Below are positions 25,101-35,814 of a stretch of 64,000 nt of DNA, piece by piece. Source of the DNA: Spirogloea muscicola (taxonomy: Eukaryota; Streptophyta; Zygnematophyceae; Spirogloeales; Spirogloeaceae); the NCBI GenBank assembly GCA_009602725.1, contig WELB01000170.1:240174-304173 (forward strand), in the 5' to 3' direction. Below the pieces are notes generated by a model. That model had not been told where the DNA came from and did no database searches. It saw nothing but the letters and a program-made list of their open reading frames with translations. Position 1 is the first letter of the stretch. The number at the start of each line of letters is the position of its first letter. The position numbers and the translations under genes are program-made.

Positions 25101-25540
25101 CAAAGTGAGTATCATCAAATTCGTATCACTCCTGAGGACGTTCCGAAATCAGCGTTTCGTACGCCTGTCGGACACTTCCAGTTCAAGGTGCTAAGTTTTG
25201 GTCTGACCAACGCACCTGCCACGTTTCAGGCAGTGATGACGAAAGTCTTTGGCCCCCTTTTGTATGACTTCGTTCTGGTCTATCTGGATGACATACTGGT
25301 GTTCAGTAAAACGCCTGAGGATCACCTACGCCACCTGCGGAAAGTTCTGCAGTTGCTACGTGAAAATCATTTGTATGCCAAGACCTCCAAGTGTGTATTC
25401 AACCAGCCCGAGTTAACGTACTTAGGGCATGTGGTGGGCAAAGACGGGGTGCGCGTCGACCCCAAAAAGACAGTAGTAGTGAAGGACTGGCCTGTGCCGC
25501 GGACTGTGCCGCAGTTGCGTTCCTTTTTGGGATTCGCAAT

Positions 25541-28500
25541 GGCTGAAGTCATCCGGCAGGCTTGCCAGAGATTGCCTTACTGCGCTGGCATGTGGCACAG
25601 CTTGCCACAAAGGCGCGCACCTGAGCTGAAAAGCCTTTCCACCAAAAGAGGCGTCGCACAGCCTGTTTGGTTTTGCTCACTCCCAAATGACCACTGTAAG
25701 GCGTATCATGCGGCTCTTGCATAATGTCTGTGCGCAAGGCATTGCAGTCGGGGACCACAATAGCGTCACCTTGCCACCAGAAGCCTTTGTCATCGGTGAG
25801 GGTGCGTACGTTGGCAGCGTCAGCAAACCATGGGTCTGTGCCATACCCTTTACGGATACGCACATAGAGCTCAGAGAGCTCAGCCGTGGTGTGCCGAGAA
25901 GCTTGACGAGTCGGACGCAGTCCTGTAGCCCGCAGTCCAGAAGCATTCAAGGAAGCCAACGCATCAGCGCCGCGAATGTTGCGACTCACAGGGTCTGCAA
26001 CATTAAGACGTCCAGGACGATAAACCCACTGGAAATCGAATTGTGCCATGCACTCAGCCCATCGAGCTTGACGCCTAGTCAAATGCTGCTGCGTGTGGAA
26101 ATATGTCAACGGGCAATGATCCGTGACAACCGTAAATGCCACACCTTCCAGGTAGCAACGCCAGACACGTAAGGCGTGCACCACAGCCAGCAATTCTTGC
26201 TCGCCCGTAGTGTAATTTCGCTCTGCAGGGATCAGCAGGCGGCTCTCAAACGCTAACGGGTGACCCTCCTGCAAGAGCACGGCACCAATGCCGGTCAAAG
26301 AGGCATCGCAGACGAGTTCATATGGCACGCCTTCACGAGGAAAGGCCAGCACAGGCGGAGATGTCAACGCCTGCTGTATTCCCTCAAATGCCGTCCGGCA
26401 TTCGGACGACCAATCCCAAGGTACGTCCTTACGAGTCAGCTTCGTAAGAGGAAGTGCCAAGTTCCCATAGCCTTGTAGGAACTTTCGGAAATAATTTGCG
26501 AATCCCAAAAAGGAGCGCAATTGAGGCACAGTTTGTGGCACAGGCCAATCCCGTACGACCGAAGTCTTCTTGGGGTCGACACGTATGCCGTCTTTGCCCA
26601 CGACATGCCCGAGGTATGTCAGCTCTGGCTGGTTAAATGCGCACTTGGACCGCTTGGCATACAATTGATTTTCACGCAGCAACTGCAGCACTTGGCGCAG
26701 GTGCTTCACGTGATCTTCAGGCGTTTTGCTGAACACCAGTATGTCATCCAAGTAAACCAGCACAAAATGGTAGAGCAGGGGGCCAAAGACCCTCGACATC
26801 ACCGCCTGGAACGTAGCCGGTGCATTGGTCAAACCAAAGCTCAGCACCTTGAACTGAAAATGTCCAAGCGGCGTACGAAATGCCGACTTTGGAACATCCG
26901 CAGGCGTGATTCGAATTTGGTGATACCCACTTGCGAGGTCCAGGGAGCTAAACACCGTAGCCCCTGCGAGCCAATCGAATAGATCATCTATCCGAGGCAA
27001 TGGGTATCGGTTCTTGATAGTCAGCTTATTCAAAGCCCGATAATCAATGCACATCCGTAGAGTGCCATCCTTCTTTTTGACAAAGAGGATGGGTGCTCCG
27101 TATGGCGACTGAGATGGCTCAATGTAGCCCTTCGCCAGCAGGTCCTCGACCTGGGATTGCATTTCTCGAAATTCGAGAGGGCTCAGCCGGTACATGGGAC
27201 GGAAAGGCGGGTTGGCGCCTGGCTCCAATGGAATTGTATGAGCCACACCTCGGTGAGGAGGTAGACCGTCCGGAAGAGAGTCGGGAAACACATCCGCAAA
27301 CTCTTCCAGCAGTTTATCAAGAACCCCGCCATGTGAATTCGCAGCATTCACACACAAGTCAGGCTTAGACTCGTCTTTCAACGCCACCATCACAAGAAAT
27401 GCCATCTGGACAGTGCTCTTGTGAATCAATCGCTTCATCTGCATGGCGGATAGCAGAATGGAAGCCCCTGCCGCCAGCGGCGGTGCACAGGGAAGCTGCT
27501 TGCAAAGGACAAAGCGCCGTGCGCCACGTTGTACCGTGCAAGTATGGCGTTTAAAATCAAGGCATGCTGATGTGGCGCAAAGCCAATCATCTCCCAATAT
27601 CACATCAAAGGCGACAGTCAACGCAATGGCATAACAAGGCACCTCGGCTTTGTATTGCTGGATGCGAATGGGAACCTTGCACAGGCCCAACACAGCGGTT
27701 GGGTGACCATCGGCCAATGTCACTCTAGGCAGGCCATCTGCTTGCAAATGCAAGCCAGCGGAGCACACCAAATCCCTTTTGACGAAAGACACTGAGGCCC
27801 CTGTGTCTATGAGGATCCTCGCTGGTGCCGCAGCAACCAGCCCCTCAAAAAGCATAGTGTGTCCCCCATGGACACTGCCAAGGAATGGGGTGCGAGCGAC
27901 ATATACCCTGACCGCTGTCGGGTAAGGCCTAAGCCGAGTGGCATCAACACTACGCCTAAGGAGCCTGTGTCCCGCCTCGTGCGAGCACAACAGCGACATC
28001 CCCAGCGGAGCTTGATCAACCACGCCGCGCTTCTGTGGCACAATGAAGAACAGCATTTCTTCAGGCCGACGGCACTCAGGCCAGCTCAGATAGATATCTG
28101 CAGCCTCTTGCAAGTCATTGTGGGCAACCCACACAAACAGAGGCCCTCCGGCCTCCAGACCTTGCAATAAAGCAGAAATGGAGCGCACAACCGGTATGTT
28201 GGTTGACGGGCCAGCAATGCCAGCAAGATCAAACAGCTCAAGTGCGTCTGGCTGAATGAGATGCCTTGCAGAGGCAGGGGTCAAGCACTCACGCTTGCCC
28301 TTGGAATTGCCCTGGTCCCGGCCCATAGGGCGCTGTGGACGTGGCCGTGAGGGACCTGCCGCCGGGCAGTCCCTGAGCTGATGGCTCTTGGCACCGCACT
28401 TGAAGCAGCCAGCGCCTTCCACCCGCGGCTTGGGGAAGTCGCCTTGAGGGCGAGCGTTCGAGCCGTGTCGTGGGTCGAACCGCTTCTTGCTTCGCTCTGC

Positions 28501-30467
28501 ATCAAAGCCGCCTGCCTCCAGCAGGGGGCGCTTGCTCGGACCGGCAATGTCCGGCGTGCTGAGCACCTTGCGGGCGTGCTCCACCATCTTGGTGAAGTCC
28601 GTGACCGGTTGTGCCGTTGCGGAATCCACCGCGACCCAATTGCGAAAGCGAGAAGGCAGTCCAGCCTTAAATCGCTGGCATTGGTCGATTGGCCTCATCG
28701 GCTCGCTGCGTAGCTTGGACAGCAGCAGCCGGAATCGTTGCACGTAGGGCTCAAAGCCCTCGCTTCCCTCGCCCCTCATGCGGAGAGCATCCAGCTCATC
28801 GCGGGCGCGCAGCTCTGCGTGTGGGTCGCCATACGCCGACATAAGCGAGCTGCAGAAGAAGTCCCAGCCACCGGACTCCTCGGGCGTAGCGCTCTTCCTC
28901 AACGTATTCCACCACTCCCGGGGCTCCCCTGAGAGGTAAGTGGCAGCGAGGCGCACGCGTGCCCCCGCGTCCGTGTTGGAGCAGACGAACCATTCGTCCA
29001 TCTCGTCCAGCCATGGCTGCAACCCTCCCCGATCATCGTGACCGGAGAATTGGCGGGGTGCATGGGCCCTAGCAAGTCCATGCTCAGGGTTGCCACTGCT
29101 CTTGCGCATCAAGTGCAACGAGGCATCCACCTCTTGCATGCGCCGCTCTTCAGCGCGCTGCCGGACGAGGAGGGCGCGCTGCTCCGCGCAGATCCTCGCA
29201 AGAAGGCGATGTTGAGCTGGGTCCGTCGTTGACTGGGCTGCTGCCAGATCCCGAGTGAGGAGTGCAACGCGTTGCAAGTCCCCAGCCGACAAGCCCTCCT
29301 GGCCTCCGGCTCCCAGCTCGACGTGCCCCTCGTGGGCGTGCCCCTCGTGGGCGTGCCCCTCGTGGGCGTGCCCCTCGTGGGCGTGCCCCTCGTGGGCGTG
29401 CCCCTCGTGGGCGTGCCCCTCGTGGGCGTGCCCCTCGTGGGCGTGCCCCTCGTGGGCGTGCCCCTCGTGGGCGTGCCCCTCGTGGGCGTGCCCCTCGTGG
29501 GCGTGCCCCTCGTGGGCGTGCCCCTCGTGGGCGTGCCCCTCGTGGGCGTGCCCCTCGTGGGCGTGCCCCTCGTGGGCGTGCCCCTCGTGGGCGTGCCCCT
29601 CGTGGGCGTGCCCCTCGTGGGCGTGCCCCTCGTGGGCGTGCCCCTCGTGGGCGTGCCCCTCGTGGGCGTGCCCCTCGTGGGCGTGCCCCTCGTGGGCGTG
29701 CCCCTCGTGGGCGTGCCCCTCGTGGGCGTGCCCCTCGTGGGCGTGCCCCTCGTGGGCGTGCCCCTCGTGGGCGTGCCCCTCGTGGGCGTGCCCCTCGTGG
29801 GCGTGCCCCTCGTGGGCGTGCCCCTCGTGGGCGTGCCCCTCGTGGGCGTGCTCCGCAGCAGCCACTGCCGCAGCAGCTGGCCCTGCAGCAGCCGCTGCCT
29901 CAGCAGCCGACCGCTCTGCCTCCCGAGGAGGGCTCGGCCGCGCACTGGACGTGTGTGATACCATGCTGGCTGAAGAACACTGAGTGATCAATTCAGGCTC
30001 CACCAGTCAGCAAATCACACACTCCATACTGCAATACAGGACATCGCAAGACTGGTGCACCAGCGAGCGAGCAAGCAAGGCAGCGCGCAACTCCACACCT
30101 CAATCAGCAGGCAGGCAGACAGCCGCAGATATGACCAGGACCGATGCACACGGTCACTGCTGGCCACACGACTGACCTTACCACACAAAGGCTGCAGGCT
30201 CAAGCCACACCTCAAAAGAAGCGAACGCAGCAAGTGGTCCTCAAGGATCAGTCGGTCAATCTGGCGTTGGTCGTTGCTGGCTCACTGCGCGAAGATGGCT
30301 CCGCACCCGGCGCTTCCGCTGAGCCGCCTCACGGACCAACGTCTGGCAAGCACTTTATCTTTGACAGAAAAAAGTCAGGCCAGCACATCAGGGTGATCCT
30401 TGCATCATCAGCGGCGAGCACAATAAGTCACAAGCGCGATGGATGCAAGACCGCCTCTGATACCAAA
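25541..30467 (-). mobile_element. Family B Ty3/gypsy element, first of tandem pair (B1), lacking its 3' end
   Basis: On the minus strand one long gag-pol frame of about 1,480 codons spans 30,003-25,549. It carries a gag with a histidine-rich repeat (29,326-29,850), a zinc knuckle [14 protein letters not shown] (about 28.38 kb), a protease ([10 protein letters not shown], about 27.80 kb), RT (YLDDILVF, about 26.74 kb), RNase H ([13 protein letters not shown], about 26.3 kb) and the integrase zinc-binding N-terminus. Fused gag-pol in one frame is common in this branch of gypsy elements. The element stops at about 25,541 against A1, so the integrase core, chromodomain and 3' LTR are absent. What is left looks intact apart from that end. 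Its 5' LTR is 30,468-31,012. Confidence 0.95.
29326..29850 (-). repeat. Perfect minisatellite, 35 units of 15 bp, in the B1 gag
   Basis: The unit CCCCTCGTGGGCGTG repeats 35 times without a mismatch (525 bp). On the coding strand it gives the pentapeptide HEGHA. Because 15 is divisible by three, every frame without a stop stays open through the array, which produces spurious long frames. The same site in B2 (about 40,971-41,120) has about 10 imperfect units. Confidence 0.97.
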
Positions 30468-31012
30468 TGTAAGGAACCTCGCCCTACACACGCAGTTAGG
30501 GTGAGCAGTCCTTCTTGAGTTCGGCTGTAGGGGTTTAGGGACCAACCCACTACACAGGCAAAGCACTAGCGCATAGGCGCAGCGGAAGACAGGCCCCGTG
30601 GCGCCGCCGTCCGGCGGCGACTCCACCTCCTGGGCGCAGGCCGGCGCAGCAGGCCCCGCAGCAAGGTGCGGCGGCGGCTGCGGCGGCGAGCAGCGGCAAG
30701 GCTGCTCCTGGGCTTCACCGGTTCGAACTCCCTCGAGCCTCAGCCCCAAGGCTCTTCGTGCTTTCCTGTGCCACCCCCCCCTCCAGGGGTGTGAGCGGGT
30801 CGCCCCATGGCCTGCCAGACGGCGGGCCAAAGATCCTCCCTTGAACGAGCGGATCCTGGCGAGGAGTATTTCTGGACGGGCTGGACCCGTCTCTGGGCGG
30901 GCCTCTTGCCCGGCAAGCCAGCCCGCCGCCTGGCGGGCCCACTTGTCCCAAATAGCCGGTCATGTAATGCAAACAGAGCCATGTGGCTTAACCAAACGGC
31001 TGATTCATTACA
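30468..31012 (-). repeat. Family B LTR shared by B1 and B2
   Basis: 545 bp, TGTAAGG..TTACA on the plus strand. It is the 5' LTR of B1 (primer-binding site on its left) and also occupies the place of B2's 3' LTR (B2's C-terminal chromodomain segment and a GGCGGAG-rich tract on its right). Confidence 0.88.
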
Positions 31013-34000
31013 GGCACTCCGCCGATTGCAGAAGGCAAACGCTGACCTGGCAGTCTCGCTTGCCGCTGGGGTAGAGGGTCTGACGCCATCGGCCGACTCC
31101 TGGCTGCTGCCTCTACCAAGCCTCGGAGCCTTACCAACCTTGGCCAGGTGTTCCCTGAGAGCATCCGGACGATTTGCCAACTTGGCCGCAGGCTCCCAAG
31201 TGTTGTGCTCAGGCCATACCCGAGCCACTTCACCAGATACTCACGGGTCTTACGCCCTTGAGGCTCTCCCCTATGACACAAATCTCTTCCACCTCAAATT
31301 CAAGATCATTTTCGACGACTAGTGGAGGTGGGGGCGGTCGGACACGACCATCCGAAAGGAAGGCCCTCAGCTCCACTTGGTAGACGTCATGGACCTTCCA
31401 ATGCACCGGTGTCTTCGGCTCGTAGGACACCTTGCCCACAAGGCGTACTACAGCAAATATGTCCATGTCCAAATAGGTCCAACCCACTTGGGCAGCAGCT
31501 TGCGGATACCCACAGCCCGCAAGGATAAGTACTTTGTGCTAAGCAACACTCGCGCACCAACATCGAAGGACACGTCCTTCCGATGTTTGTCAGCATAAAC
31601 CTTCTGACGACTCTGAGCAATCTCAAAAAATCACCGAGCTCGTCTCTGAGCCTGCATGAGGGTCCCAGTACAGGCTACCGCAACGGGAACTCGTTCAGTC
31701 CCCACCTGAAGTGGAGCTTGGGGATGCTGACCATAGTCGAGGAAGCTTGGAGTCTCTTATGTGGACGCATGATAGGCATTGTTCACAGCATGTTCGGCTG
31801 GAGCCAAATACTCATCCAAGTCAGTCTGGCTGGGGTTGACGAAATGCCTTAAAATGTCCTCGAGAACTTGATTCCTTCGCTCCGCTTGGCCATTAGTCTG
31901 TGGATGCAAGGCTGTGGACATGGCCTGTTTCGTGCCAATAAGCTCGCAAACTTCCTTCCAGAAGTGACCTGTAAAGCGAGGATCGCGGTCCGAGACCAGC
32001 ATCTCAGGTACTCCATGCAGCTTCCACACCGTATTCACAAAGTTGCCAGCGGAATCCTTAGCCGAAACCCGCGTAGTTGTGGGAGCAAAATGCACCATGT
32101 TACTCAAGCGATCCACAAAGACGACAATGGCATCATAGCCATGCCGCGTCTTAAGAAACTGTGTAATGCAATCCACACTCACATCGAACCAATTTCGCTC
32201 CGGAATCTGCAAGAGCTGAAGTAATCCGGCAGGCTTGCCAGAAATTGCCAGAGATTGCCTTACTACGCTGGCATGTGGCACAGCTGACCACAGAAGCGCG
32301 CGACTGGGCTGAGAAGCCCTTCCACCAAATGAGGTGTCGCACAATTTTTTGGGTTTTGTTCACTCCCAGATGACCACTGCAAGGCGGATCATGCAGCTCC
32401 CGCGTAATGTCAGTGCGCAAGACATTTCAGTCCGGGAACACAATAGCGTCACCTTGCCACCAAAAGCCTTGGGCATCAGTGAGGGTGCTCACGGTGGCGG
32501 CTTCAGCAAACCACGGGTCTTGGCCACACCCTTGACGAATACGGACGTAGAGCTCAGCGAGGTCAGTAGTAGGTTGCCGAGGAGCTTGACGACTCGGACG
32601 CAGTCCTGCAGCCCGCACTCCAGAAGCATTCAAGGCAGCCAACGCATCAGCGCCGCGAATATTGCAACTCACAGAGTCCGCAACAATAACGCCGTCCAGG
32701 GCGATAAATCCATTGGAATCGGATTGTGCGATACATTCGGCCCATCGAGCTTGACGTCTAGTCAAATGCTGCTGTGTGGAAAGATGTCAACGGGCAATGA
32801 TCCGTGACAACCGTAATTGCCACACCTTCCAGGTAGCAACGCCAGACGCGTAAGGCGTGCACCACAGCCTCATTCCTGCTCGCCCGTCGTGTAGTTACGC
32901 TCTGCAGGTATCAGCAGGCGACTCTCAAACGCCAACGGGTGACCCTCTTGCAAGAGCACGGCACCAATGCCGGTTAAAGAGGCATCGCAGACGAGTTCAT
33001 TTGGCACGCCTTCACGAGGAAGGGCCAGCACAGGCGGAGATGTTAGCGCCTGCAGTGTTCCCTCAGATGCCGTCTGGCATTCGGACGACTAATCCCAAGG
33101 TACGTCTTTACGAGTCAGCTTCGTAAGAAGAAGTGCCAAGTTCCCATAGCCTTGTAGGAAGTTGCGGAAGTAATTTGCGAATCCCAAACAGGAGCGCAAT
33201 GCAGGTACAATTCGTGGCACAGGCCAATCCCGTGCGACCCAAGTCTTCTTGAGGTCGACACGTATGCCGTCGTTGCCGACGACATGCCCATGTATGTCAG
33301 CTCTGGTGGTAAAATGCGCACTTGGAACGCTTCATACGATTGATCTTTACGCAGCAGCTGCAGCACTTGGGCGCAGGTTCCTCACATGATCCTCAGGCGT
33401 TTTGCTGAACTTTAGTATGTCGTCCAAGTAAACCAGCACAAAATGGTAGAGCAGGGGGCCAAAGACCCTCGACGTCAGCGCCTGGAACGTAGCCAGCCGG
33501 TGCATGAATCAAATTGAAGCTCAGCACCTTGAATTGAAAGTGTCCAAGCGGCGTATGGAATGCCGACTTCGAAACACCCGCAGTTGTGAATCGAACCTGA
33601 TGATACCCATTTGCCAGTTCCAGGGAGCTAACTACCGTAGCCCCTGCAAGCCAATCGAACAGATCACCTATTCGAGGCAATGAATACTGCTTCTTGATAG
33701 TAAGCTTATTCGAAGCCCGATAACCAATGCACATCCGTAGAGTGCCATCCTTCTTTTTGACAAAGAGGATGAGTGCTCCCTATGGCGGCTGAGAGGGCTC
33801 AATGTAGCCCTTCGTCAGCAAGTCCTCGACCTTGGATTGCATTTCTCAAAACTCGAGAGGGCTCAGCCGGTACATGGGACGGAAAGGCGGGTGAGCGCCT
33901 GGCTCCAATGGAGTTGTATGAGCCACCCCTCGGTGAGGAGGTAGACCGTTCGGATGAGAGTCGGGAAAGACATCCGCAAACTCTTCCAGCAGCTTATTAA

Positions 34001-34390
34001 GAACCCCGCCATGTAAATTCGCGGCATTCACACACGAGTCAGGCTGAGACTCGTCATTCAACGCCACCATCACAAGAAATGCAATCTGCACAGAGTTCTT
34101 GTGAATCAATCGCTTCATCTGCATGGCGGACAGCAGAAAGGAAGCCCCTGCCGCCAGCGGCAGTGCACAGGGAAGCTGCGTACAAAGGACAAAGCGCCGT
34201 GCGCCACGTTGTACAGTGCAAGTCTGGCGTTCTAAATCGAGGCATGCAGATGTGGCACAAAGCAAATCATCTCCCAATATCACATCGAATGCAGCAGTCA
34301 ACGGAATGGCGTAACAAGGCACCTCGACTTTGTATTGCTGAATGCGAATTGGAATTGTGCACAAACCCAGCACATCGGTGGGGTGGCCAG

Positions 34391-34765
34391 TGTCATGAAT
34401 CGCGCCCTAGCCCGAGCTCGAGCCGGCGCCCCGCGCCCTAAGCCTAAATCCAGCCTAGTCAGCCCTAACCCTAATCTGGGCTCCTCTAGAGGGTTCCCGA
34501 GGGACCCCGGGCATGGGAACGTCCTCCTGCAACTTCTACATCTTTACAGAGGCCCTAGTGAGGCTAGGCTATATAAGGAGGGGGGCCCCTCTTGGGCCCC
34601 CATCTCCAGCAATCTGTATCCTGCCTGCTCACCTCTCGAGCACTCTGTACTCTTGCCCCTCCAGTAATCCAAGACGCCTTGTGCATCGTGCTTCCAGTCT
34701 CTTGATCCTCGCTCGCAGTCCAGCTCCGCGTCCTAAGGCCCCGGGCCTCCGCCCGCCGCCTTACA
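34391..34765 (+). repeat. Family C 5' LTR
   Basis: 375 bp, TGTCATGAATCG..CCTTACA, with a TATATAAGGAGG box near 34,570 that is a likely TATA element for the element's own transcript. Confidence 0.95.
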
Positions 34766-34812
34766 TATTGCTGGAGATCCAACCTGCGAGCGAGCGCCGT
34801 GCCTTGCAAGTC

Positions 34813-35814
34813 ATGGCAGCCCCGCGAGAGGTCACCTTGACCACTGACGACCTGAGCAAGCTGCAAGTCCTTGCCGAAAACGTGGTGGACCTACAAGGCT
34901 TCCGCACTGAGACCACCACGAAGCTGGCAACGATCACGCACCTGCTTGAGCGGCTCACTGCAATACCCAGCCCCGACGCTCCACCTGTCCCGCCTGCGGC
35001 GCCTCTCCTCACTCGAGACCTGCGCATCAACGACCCGGCGCCGTTTGAGGGCAAAAAGTCAGCCCTTCGTGACTTCGTGACACAAGTCAGGATGCCGGTG
35101 GCAGCTCAGCCATCTGTGCTCACCACCGAATACGCCAAATGCATCTACGCGGCTTCCTACCTTCGAGGCTCCGCGTTCCGATGGGTGCAGCCGCTGCTGG
35201 ATCAGCACCCTCCCAGTCCCGTACTGCTGGATCTTCAACTCTTCCTTGGAGAACTTCGAAGGGTTTTTGGGGACCCGGATGAGGCGTCATCTGCGGAACG
35301 ACAACTGGGCACCTTGCGTCAGACCACGTCAGCGGCGACCTACGCGTCGGACTTCATGCGAATCTGCACCTCACTCGACTGGAACGACTCGGCCCTCCGG
35401 TTTCACTTCTACAACGGCCTCAAGGACATGATCAAAGATGAGTTGTGCAAGGCCGACAAACCTACCTCCCTCGCTGAGTTGATGGAGCTTGCGATTCGCC
35501 TGGACAACCGTCTGCAAGAGCGCCGACTGGAACGGCAACCACCTTCAGGTTCGCGTCCGCCCCCGCCGCGAGCGACCCAAGAGACACCACCGGCAACGCG
35601 TCCTTCGCCGATGGACATTGATGGAGTCAGGCCTCGTTTCCAGCCGCTAACTGCGGAGGAGAAGGAACGTCGTCGCAGTATGCGCTTGTGCCTCTACTGC
35701 GGAGAAGCAAATCACGTGGCCATCAACTGTCCCCGCAAGAGCAACCGAGGACGACTGTCTGCAACAACCCCCGTGGAAGAGCTCCAAACGGGAAACGATG
35801 GCGCCCAGGACTGA
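34813..35814 (+). CDS. Family C gag
   Basis: The gag reads MAAPREVTLTTDDLSKLQ at the start, a coiled-coil-like segment, then DPAPFEG..LRDFVTQV and FLGELRRVFGD boxes of the Ty3-type capsid, and the zinc knuckle CLYCGEANHVAINC near the end. The ATG just after the LTR was chosen over upstream frames that run through the LTR. The order of boxes is like gags of fungal chromoviruses. Confidence 0.85.
   Translation: MAAPREVTLTTDDLSKLQVLAENVVDLQGFRTETTTKLATITHLLERLTAIPSPDAPPVPPAAPLLTRDLRINDPAPFEGKKSALRDFVTQVRMPVAAQPSVLTTEYAKCIYAASYLRGSAFRWVQPLLDQHPPSPVLLDLQLFLGELRRVFGDPDEASSAERQLGTLRQTTSAATYASDFMRICTSLDWNDSALRFHFYNGLKDMIKDELCKADKPTSLAELMELAIRLDNRLQERRLERQPPSGSRPPPPRATQETPPATRPSPMDIDGVRPRFQPLTAEEKERRRSMRLCLYCGEANHVAINCPRKSNRGRLSATTPVEELQTGNDGAQD

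Larger units (their letters stand above)
21203..25540 (+). mobile_element. Family A Ty3/gypsy element, 5' part only (A1)
   Basis: The plus-strand element has its 5' LTR at 21,203-22,099, a primer-binding site at 22,101 and a leader to about 22,645. Gag (about 22.65-24.0 kb) has a CYRCGQKGHRIRDC knuckle and the LNAWLAEILAWF and QWWESVKK boxes. Protease is at about 24.23 kb ([10 protein letters not shown]). RT is at about 24.7-25.53 kb ([28 protein letters not shown]). It ends abruptly at about 25,540 against the reversed family-B element. RNase H, integrase and the 3' LTR are absent. About one to three breaks lie in the part that remains. Confidence 0.92.

Noticed and set aside
29326-29850. 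CRISPR-like array
   Set aside because: The repeats are directly adjacent with no spacers, lie in a coding frame, and the genome is eukaryotic.
29255-29987. Three long plus-strand frames and one extra minus-strand frame made of five-residue repeats
   Set aside because: They are other-frame readings of the 15-bp minisatellite in the family-B gag; a unit divisible by three keeps stop-free frames open.
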